Below are positions 58,074 through 64,000 of a stretch of 64,000 nucleotides of DNA, in pieces. Both the position numbers and the translations under genes were made by a program. Under the pieces are notes generated by a model. That model saw only the letters and a program-made list of their open reading frames with translations, did no database searches and had not been told where the DNA came from. How positions within the stretch are numbered: position 1 is the first letter of the stretch; every line of letters starts with the position of its first letter. Source of the stretch: Shewanella phaeophyticola (GTDB lineage Bacteria > Pseudomonadota > Gammaproteobacteria > Enterobacterales > Shewanellaceae); assembly GCF_025398315.1 (NCBI RefSeq), contig NZ_JAODOQ010000001.1:2790001-2854000 (forward strand), given 5' to 3'.

Positions 58074-58738
58074 AATATTTCCTTGATGAGCACAAATGCT
58101 TCAGCAGCTTCAACATTCGCTTGAACACCACGAACATACGCTAAAGACTCTAGAGCCTTACGTGAACGAGGAAAGGGGAATGGTGCGATTTCAGATGGAT
58201 ACATTTCAAGAATAGTTAATTTTTTCTCAAGCTGTAAACTCACATCAATAAAGACATTGGGTTTAAAGCCTCCATCTTCAGGTTTTAAACCAAAATCTGT
58301 TTCTGATAAAGTCTCATAAGCCAGCACTTTTTTGACAAACGGGTAACGAAACGACTTGGTGGCCGACATTACCGCATCAAATACAATTTTATGATCTGTG
58401 TGTGCATCATTTCGATAAACAGTGAAGACCTGCTCAGGCTTAATCTTTGAAACAACATCACTAATAGGCTCTACGATATGATTCATCGGTAAAGTTTCTA
58501 ATTGACCCGCGGGCAACATTAATTCGTTAATTGATGAAAATCCATATGCCAACGTTACTGCCGCAATTTCTTTTTTTCTTGTAGCAATTTGAGTTGTTGT
58601 AAAACCAGAGCTTTTACTCATCCCTGTCACCAAAAGCCAATGAACCTCATAACCAGCTTGAACAAACTTAAGTATGGATCCACCACAGCCTAAAGTTTCA
58701 TCATCGGCATGTGGAGCAACGATTAACACACTCTTCAC
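58070..58738 (-). CDS. PIG-L family deacetylase
   Basis: Zinc-dependent N-deacetylase-like protein of 222 residues with the PIG-L signature APHADDETLGCGG (residues 8-20) and the second motif FTVYRNDAHTDHKIV. Such enzymes remove N-acetyl groups from sugars. It overlaps both neighbours by 4 bases. It is not part of the basic Leg pathway, so it likely acts on an intermediate or the product to free an amine for another acyl group. Confidence 0.85.
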   Translation of the reverse strand: MKSVLIVAPHADDETLGCGGSILKFVQAGYEVHWLLVTGMSKSSGFTTTQIATRKKEIAAVTLAYGFSSINELMLPAGQLETLPMNHIVEPISDVVSKIKPEQVFTVYRNDAHTDHKIVFDAVMSATKSFRYPFVKKVLAYETLSETDFGLKPEDGGFKPNVFIDVSLQLEKKLTILEMYPSEIAPFPFPRSRKALESLAYVRGVQANVEAAEAFVLIKEIL

Positions 58739-59625
58739 AAATACTCTCCAACTATAGGTAATTGATCTTCATTTAAATTATGTAGCCAAATTGAATTTAT
58801 TCCATAACACTTGACTAATATACTCGTTCCTTTTACGGACAAAACCTTACCGGGCTCAATATTTTCGGCATAAGTATTTAAGTCAATTGTAGAGCAAAAT
58901 ACAGGAACTAATTTATCTCTCAATATAAACTCAGCACCTGAGTATGGGAAAGTTAAGGCTCGAACTAAATTATGAATCGCTGCGGCAGACATTCTCCAAT
59001 CTATTAATCCGTCTTCCTTACAGCGTTTCCTCCAGTATGTTGCTAAATCGGAAGATTGCTCATTGAAAACAGCCGTTCCTGATGTCAATTGATTTGTGAA
59101 GTCTATTATTTGTTTCTTTGCCGTAATAAGTATCTTTTTATAAAGCGAGGTTGCATTATCTTCAGCATCGATAGGTACCAACTCCTGACTTAAAATAGGA
59201 TCCGAATCAGCGCTTTCATCCATTTTAAAAAATGTGGATGCAGTTTCATTTAATCCTAATACCAAAGCCCAAATAATTGGGTGTCGCCCTCTGTTTGCAG
59301 GTAACTTTGCAGGATGAAAACCAATGACACCTTGAGGTGTTAAGTCTAAGAGGTCTTTACTTAAAAGATAACTCCAACCAATACAATAAATGATATCTAA
59401 ATCATATCTTCGAAAAAATTCAGTAGACATAATACGATTAGTCGGTTCTTCAAATAGGTATGGAATATCGTTTAATTTACATAGTTGGATCAAATCCGCA
59501 AAGTCTGCATTTACAGTTGTGGCTCGCCTTGTAATGACGGCTACAACCTCAACATTATCCATGCTAACAAGTGTTTCTAAAGCTAATAAACTTGACTCTA
59601 CACATCCAATAAAGCCTATTCGCAT
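58735..59625 (-). CDS. Formyltransferase-like protein
   Basis: Protein of 296 residues with an N-terminal formyl_trans_N domain (GFHPAKLPANRGRHPIIWAL, TASTFFKMDESADSDPILSQ, residues about 90-140) and a C-terminal Formyl_trans_C-like part (VRALTFPYSGAEFIL). The family uses 10-formyl-THF to formylate sugar amines or Met-tRNA. The histidine and aspartate of the catalytic triad are visible; the usual asparagine two residues before the histidine is G here. With the deacetylase directly downstream in the operon it suggests replacement of an acetyl by a formyl group. Confidence 0.78.
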   Translation of the reverse strand: MRIGFIGCVESSLLALETLVSMDNVEVVAVITRRATTVNADFADLIQLCKLNDIPYLFEEPTNRIMSTEFFRRYDLDIIYCIGWSYLLSKDLLDLTPQGVIGFHPAKLPANRGRHPIIWALVLGLNETASTFFKMDESADSDPILSQELVPIDAEDNATSLYKKILITAKKQIIDFTNQLTSGTAVFNEQSSDLATYWRKRCKEDGLIDWRMSAAAIHNLVRALTFPYSGAEFILRDKLVPVFCSTIDLNTYAENIEPGKVLSVKGTSILVKCYGINSIWLHNLNEDQLPIVGEYL

Positions 59626-59637
59626 ATTATTTCTCCT

Positions 59638-60790
59638 TCAATAATTGTAAAAAGACTTAACAACAATGTTGTCCAGTGGAAATGATATTAGTTTTTCTAC
59701 AATTTTTTTAGAGCTCGTTCCATCACCATATGGATTATGCGATTGTGCACAGTTGTCAATAAACGCCTTACTTAAAGCGACATCAACAGCATTTCTTATT
59801 TCATCAATAGATTCACCGCATTGAATAACCGTATTACCTCTGACTCTACCTTTTTGCCTATTTCCAATATTAATTGTAGGTACTTTAAAGGTTGGTGCTT
59901 CAATCAACCCACTTGATGAATTACCAATAACTCCCGAACAATACTTTAATAAACTTAAATATCGTAATTGGCCTAAAGATCTAATCAGTAAAATCCGTTC
60001 AGGATATTTTTTTGAACGCATCTAATATCTCAATTAATTTCCGCCCATGAGTATCTGCATTTGGATAAGTAATAACTAACTGATAATCAGGATATAACTC
60101 CAACACTTGAATTAAGTTATTTAATGAATCGACAGAACCTAAATGTTCCAAAGTAACGGGGTGATATGTGACCATGAAATAAGGAGATGTAATATCGAAA
60201 GATATAGATTCAGATAAGGTAACTTTATCCATCAATGATAACTTAACAATGCTATCGATTCCTGGCGCTCCAAAATTAAACACTTTAGAAGGTTGTTCTC
60301 CCAATTGAATCACGCGTTTACTATATTCATCAGTTGCAGTAAAGTGTATGTGAGACATCTTGGTAATTGAATGCCTAATGGCTTCATCAATAAGACCTTC
60401 TGTTGTTTCTCCCCCATGAATATGTGCAACAGGAACACAAGCTACCATACTAGCTTGTGCAAGTGCCATGGATTCAAACCGATCGCCTAATAAAACCAAT
60501 AAATCAGGTTTATTCCTGTCTAGAACTTCAGCGGCAGTTATAAGCGCTAGCCCCAATGATTTTGTTATACCTACAGGTGAGTCGGAAGATAGGAGAAACT
60601 CCATTTTTTCGGTAATGTTAAACCCATCTGCTACTATTTGATCTATGGTATAACCAAACTCAGGAGATAAATGCATTCCACCTACATATAATTGTAATTC
60701 AGCATTTGGCGATTCTTGTATCCCTTTAATAATCCAATAAAGAAGCCCATACTCAGCTCTTGCTCCTGTAAATACAGCTATTTTTCTCAT
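59638..60790 (-). pseudogene. neuC: neuC-like hydrolysing UDP-sugar 2-epimerase (LegG; frameshifted)
   Basis: Makes the ManNAc-type sugar for NeuB. The 5' frame (60790-59999) has AVFTGARAEYGLLYWIIK, LLGDRFE, HIHGGETTEGLIDEAIRHSITK and HFTATDEY; the 3' frame (to 59638) has RSLGQLRYLSLLK, VIGNSSSGLIEAPTFKVPTINIGNRQKGR and the C-terminus. They meet at a run of seven A on the minus strand (60007-60013). Six A would give LDAFKKYPERILL and 383 residues, the family length. The break could be an error, a pseudogene or a slippage switch. Confidence 0.9.
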
Positions 60791-61944
60791 TTATTTTCTC
60801 TAATATCGATAGGTGAGCTAGGTAAATTAATTAAACGCGCTGCAATCAATTCCGAATAGCTCAAATCGCCTCTTAATGCATTTTTAAACATAGGCAAATG
60901 ATGCATTAACGTCCATACCGGACGAGTCATCACACCGTTATAATTCGTTTCAGTCAGTAACCTATTTCGAGCTTCGTGGCTTTCACATATCACCGCATTA
61001 AGCCAGTAATTAGACTTTGCGTATTCAGGTTCAATGACAAACTGATAGGCCGAACCAGCAAAAAATTCACTGTATTTCGCAGCCAATAATCGTTTACTTG
61101 CTAGAAAATCATCAATAACTTCCATTTGTGCGCAACCCAACGCAGCGTTGAGATTAGGCATGCGATGATTAAAGCCTGCTTGATCATGGAAGAATTCGAA
61201 AGCATGTGGCATTTTCGCTGTAGTAGTGAGGTGTTTCACTTGTATGCCTTGCGCTTCGTTTTTGCAAAGCACCATTCCACCACCACCTGAAGTAATAATT
61301 TTATTGCCATTAAAGCTAACCGCACCGAAATCACCAATAGTTCCAGTGTGTTTGCCTTTATAAGTGGAACCTAGGCTTTCTGCCGCATCTTCAATTAGTG
61401 TTAATTGCCATTTTAGGCAAATACTGACAAGTTCATCCAATTGAGCTGGGTGCCCAAAAGTATGCATAGGTACTACAGCTTTGATCAACTGCCCTGTTTG
61501 CTTATGCACACAACCTAATTCGGTTAATGAAGCATGCTCAGTTAAATAACGTTCTAGTGCTACCGGACACAAACCTAAACTAACATTAGATACATCAACA
61601 AAAAGTGGGCTGGCGCCAAGATGGTAAATGACATTACAGGTTGCAACAAAGGTTAGCGCTTGAGTAATAACTAAATCATTAACAGTCACACCGGCCATAT
61701 ATAAAGCGGTTTGTAATGCCGCCGTTCCGTTAACAACAGCAACAGCTTTAGCTGCACCGGTATAGTGTTCTATCTTGTTTTCGAACTCATCAACATATTT
61801 ACCAACGCTTGAGACAAAAGTACTGTCTATAGTATCTATAACATAACGTTTCTCATTGCCTGCAAAGGTGGGAGCATGCAAAGGAATAAACTGATCTGTT
61901 CGATAAATATCACGAATGAACTGACCAATATTAGCTGCTTTCAT
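60787..61944 (-). CDS. LegC family UDP-sugar aminotransferase
   Basis: PLP-dependent DegT/DnrJ/EryC1/StrS aminotransferase of 385 residues that aminates C4 of the 4-keto-6-deoxy sugar. The Schiff-base lysine is in GAVSFNGNKIITSGGGGMV, with EDAAESLGSTYKGKHTGTIGD and the N-terminal FIPLHAPTFAGNEKRYVIDTI typical of the LegC group. It overlaps neuC by 4 bases and follows the dehydratase by 8. Confidence 0.9.
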   Translation of the reverse strand: MKAANIGQFIRDIYRTDQFIPLHAPTFAGNEKRYVIDTIDSTFVSSVGKYVDEFENKIEHYTGAAKAVAVVNGTAALQTALYMAGVTVNDLVITQALTFVATCNVIYHLGASPLFVDVSNVSLGLCPVALERYLTEHASLTELGCVHKQTGQLIKAVVPMHTFGHPAQLDELVSICLKWQLTLIEDAAESLGSTYKGKHTGTIGDFGAVSFNGNKIITSGGGGMVLCKNEAQGIQVKHLTTTAKMPHAFEFFHDQAGFNHRMPNLNAALGCAQMEVIDDFLASKRLLAAKYSEFFAGSAYQFVIEPEYAKSNYWLNAVICESHEARNRLLTETNYNGVMTRPVWTLMHHLPMFKNALRGDLSYSELIAARLINLPSSPIDIRENK

Positions 61945-61952
61945 CTAGTTTC

Positions 61953-63146
61953 CTACATTTTTCCATCTAAGTATTTACCTGTTTCTTTATGGTCAAACTC
62001 AGGTAACATTTTATTAAACAGTGCAACAATTTGTGTTTTGCTCCAAGCTTGTTCTCGTTTCATGGCATTGATTTCATGTTCAAACATGTTCAACCGTTTT
62101 TCATCAAATTCGGCAGGATGCTTTATAACTCCGAGATCAGTAAACCGATCCATATCGAGTACATCATTATGGGTAAAAAACTCTTCAACATCTTTCTCAC
62201 CTGTGGTGTCACTTTGAGTAAACAAACAAGGCCACATCCCCTGACTCGGTAAAGAGTGAACTAAATCTCGAGCTTCAGATTCACTTTGGCAAAGGTGAGG
62301 TTCATATCCAAGCTGTGCTAGATACTTAACTGCAATGTCGGCAAAAGAAACAAGCGGTAAAAATTGCGTTTGTTTAGGGAAAAAAATGTCACGATTATCA
62401 CCTAAAAGGCAAGACATTAAACATAACTCACCCGACTCTTGCGGCGTCACAAAATAACGTTTCACATCGTTGGGTGCCACAATAGGCTGTTGCTTAAAAA
62501 TTCGTTGATTAAAGCTGTGCAACAGTGAGCCATCTGAAAAGGCGACATTAGCAAACCTTGCAGTTGAGATATTTAATTGATGGCTACGACGCATCAAAAA
62601 CATCTCCATAATTCTTTTGGAAGCCCCCATCATATTCACTGGGTTTGTCGCTTTATCTGTCGAGACACAGAAATATTTTTTGACACCCGCTTGAATAGAT
62701 TGTTGAATTGTTTTGTCTGTATTAAACACATTTACATCAATCATTCGCATTAATGTAAAAGGATCTTTCTCACTGCGCACATGCTTTAACGCAGATAAAT
62801 TGAGCACATAATCATACTGACCATCAGCTTTAATAAAAGCATCATATTCAATCGAGCCAATATCAAGCGCGAAGCTTTGAAAATCACCTGCAATGTAGCC
62901 AAAAGCACTTCGAATATCCCTAACAAGTTCAACTAGATTATTTTCATTAATATCAACAGTATGCAGTTTTTTAGGCTGTCTTTTAAAAATTTCTTTGGTC
63001 ACAGCCTGGCCAATTGTGCCAGCTGCGCCGAGCACCAAAAAACGAGATGATCCAACGAGTGAATCTAATTGTGCTGTTAATGCCGTCATATCACTATTAA
63101 GCAAAGGAAGTGACCTTCCAATTAACGATAAATCTAACAATTGCAT
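61953..63146 (-). CDS. UDP-N-acetylglucosamine 4,6-dehydratase
   Basis: NAD-dependent SDR of 397 residues producing the UDP-4-keto-6-deoxy intermediate. The cofactor loop is LGAAGTIGQAV (residues about 39-49) and the active-site region reads STDKATNPVNMMGASKRIME, with M in place of the usual tyrosine of YxxxK, as in FlaA1/CapD/PglF-type dehydratases. First gene of the operon; in this gene order it plays the LegB role. No clear promoter could be chosen upstream. Confidence 0.88.
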   Translation of the reverse strand: MQLLDLSLIGRSLPLLNSDMTALTAQLDSLVGSSRFLVLGAAGTIGQAVTKEIFKRQPKKLHTVDINENNLVELVRDIRSAFGYIAGDFQSFALDIGSIEYDAFIKADGQYDYVLNLSALKHVRSEKDPFTLMRMIDVNVFNTDKTIQQSIQAGVKKYFCVSTDKATNPVNMMGASKRIMEMFLMRRSHQLNISTARFANVAFSDGSLLHSFNQRIFKQQPIVAPNDVKRYFVTPQESGELCLMSCLLGDNRDIFFPKQTQFLPLVSFADIAVKYLAQLGYEPHLCQSESEARDLVHSLPSQGMWPCLFTQSDTTGEKDVEEFFTHNDVLDMDRFTDLGVIKHPAEFDEKRLNMFEHEINAMKREQAWSKTQIVALFNKMLPEFDHKETGKYLDGKM

Positions 63147-63367
63147 TAGTTACATCCCTTTTAATCATTAGCCGACCTGTCTATAGACATAGACTGCCAA
63201 TAAACTCACTATTAAATGAACTAGCAATATTTATTCCAAAATGCATTAAGGCAGGTTAAACACTATAAGAGAATAGAAAAGAATTTACTACTTTGCTTAT
63301 GACAGTAGATAACGGTCTTATCAGGGAGACCGAAGTGAACAAATATATGAACTAAAAATAAGCTATA
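63147..63367. other. Intergenic region between sugar operon and tRNA-Arg
   Basis: About 220 A+T-rich bases with no plausible gene. It should contain the promoter of the sugar operon. A short inverted repeat, CGGTCT/AGACCG, at about 63312-63332 lies downstream of the tRNA and might help end its transcript. Confidence 0.5.
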
Positions 63368-63443
63368 TGGTCTCCCCACAGGGACTCGAACCCCGATCGG
63401 CCGCTTAGGAGGCGGCTGCTCTATCCTGTTGAGCTATAGAGAG
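63368..63443 (-). tRNA. tRNA-Arg (anticodon CCT)
   Basis: 76 nucleotides with all arms pairing: acceptor CTCTCTA/TGGGGAG (with G-T pairs), D stem GCTC/GAGC, anticodon stem GCCGC/GCGGC with loop CTCCTAA giving CCT, T loop TTCGAGT, discriminator A and encoded CCA. It reads AGG arginine codons. Confidence 0.95.
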
Positions 63444-63601
63444 ACCCTCTGATTATACTGAGTTTAAAATTGATTTAAAGCCTTTAAATTTAATTGCTTA
63501 AATCTTAGCCGAGTTAATGACCTATGCGGATAATATTTACCACATTTTCAGCTCAAAACTGCGTTAATGACCTGCAAAACACACTTAAATATTATTGATG
63601 A
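63444..63601. other. Gap between tRNA-Arg and flgT, nothing seen
   Basis: About 160 A+T-rich bases with no gene, containing a repeated GTTAATGACCT (63514 and 63563) of unknown meaning. Confidence 0.5.
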
Positions 63602-64000
63602 TTAGTTTTTAATCGCAATATCATTCACTTGAATATTATCAGCGCCATCAATGCCATTAAATATCGCTGTGGCGCTATCTTCGCTGACTTGGTCAATGAC
63701 AATATTTGCCCGACTTTTACTGGCTACAGCTCTCATTGCGTTTAGGCGGTCGGGGATATTTTTTTGCAGCACGACCTGAAATTTATCGCCCATTTTCACA
63801 CCATTTTTACGGCTTCCAAATTAATGATAATTCTGTCGCCTTGCCTTGCGACAATTTGGCCTAACAATGGCCGACAGTTTAGTTGTTTATCTAAATTGAG
63901 TACGCTCGTTTGAAATATCTCACTGATGGCTTGACCATAAGATGAACGCCAAAAACGTTGGCTAGCAGGAGAAACGATTTCTTGTTTTTCAAACTCCCAC
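63602..64000 (-). pseudogene. flgT: flgT, flagellar H/T-ring-associated protein (3' part, frameshifted)
   Basis: C-terminal part of FlgT, which builds the outer H ring around the polar basal body in Vibrio and relatives; the gene continues beyond the window. The frame from the edge reads SPASQRFWRSSYGQAISEIF, then LNCRPLLGQIVARQGDRIIINL, and stops after EAVKMV. The next frame continues VKMGDKFQVVLQKN to IQVNDIAIKN. Adding one G to TTGGAAGCC (63814-63818) gives NLGSRKNGVKMGDKFQ, the expected join. Confidence 0.82.

Noticed and set aside
58735..59625. Methionyl-tRNA formyltransferase (fmt)
   Set aside because: Position in a sugar operon, divergent active-site motif and weak C-terminal match argue for a sugar-modifying relative rather than the housekeeping enzyme.
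61953..63146. PseB-type inverting dehydratase and a pseudaminic acid pathway
   Set aside because: The NeuC-like hydrolysing epimerase and PtmE-like transferase belong to legionaminic or sialic-type routes; no PseG or PseH equivalents are visible.
63312..63376. GGGAGACC near 63325 repeating the 3' end of the tRNA-Arg, as a possible att site
   Set aside because: Only 8 bases match and there is no integrase; too short to call an attachment duplication.

Overview
The window is a nearly complete polar-flagellum and chemotaxis locus of a marine gammaproteobacterium, most likely a Shewanella. The gene order runs from flgT through the flg, fla, flr, fli, flh and che genes to parC-parP-cheW, as in the Shewanella/Vibrio polar system. 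It has two short tandem flagellins with flaG-fliD-fliT-fliS downstream, FlrA/FlrB/FlrC regulators, and sigma-54 and sigma-28 promoter sequences. Species cannot be fixed from sequence alone.

Layout. 91-1452 (+) is an RNA m5C methyltransferase outside the locus. 1566-9526 (-) holds DUF2802, cheW, parP, parC, a small membrane protein, cheB, cheA, cheZ and cheY. 9572-14691 (-) holds fliA, flhG, flhF and flhA behind a sigma-54 promoter. 14806-22144 (-) is flhB, fliR-Q-P-O-N-M-L and fliK, again with a sigma-54 promoter. 22427-28525 (-) is fliJ-I-H-G-F-E. 28715-33116 (-) is flrC, flrB and flrA, with a repeat-filled gap between flrB and flrA. 33545-39508 (-) carries fliS, a fliT-like gene, fliD, flaG, flaB, flaA and flgL. 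39519-51177 (-) is flgK back to flgB, then cheR and cheV. 51454-53203 (+) is flgA, flgM and flgN. After a second repeat patch come two unrelated small genes and a nine-gene nonulosonic-acid (legionaminic-type) sugar pathway (54597-63146, -). A tRNA-Arg and the 3' part of flgT reach the window edge.

How it works together. FlrA (sigma-54 activator) should switch on flrBC and export/basal-body genes. FlrB/FlrC then act with sigma-54 on the hook and basal-body units, seven of which have a clear GG-N10-GC promoter here. FliA (sigma-28), held by FlgM, drives late genes; good sigma-28 sites precede flaB and flgM. FlhF/FlhG set polar placement and number, and ParC/ParP place chemotaxis arrays at the same pole. 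The sugar cluster probably makes a CMP-nonulosonate for flagellin glycosylation.

The most striking property is that sixteen otherwise well-preserved genes are each broken by one or more small indels (cheB, cheZ, cheA, flhF, fliL, fliI, fliF, flgK, flgJ, flgI, flgH, flgF, flgE, a DUF2947 gene, neuC, flgT). Undoing the indel always restores a family-length protein, and no substitution-type stop codon or large deletion was seen. That argues for base-level sequence errors, or extremely recent inactivation, rather than old decay. These loci are listed as pseudogene (frameshifted) with the corrected extent. Other points of interest are a dispersed repeat family with CTAG heptamers and a GGAC/GTCC hairpin, a flagellin gene-conversion tract, a CheA linker with three repeated motifs, and an unusual deacetylase-formyltransferase pair in the sugar cluster.
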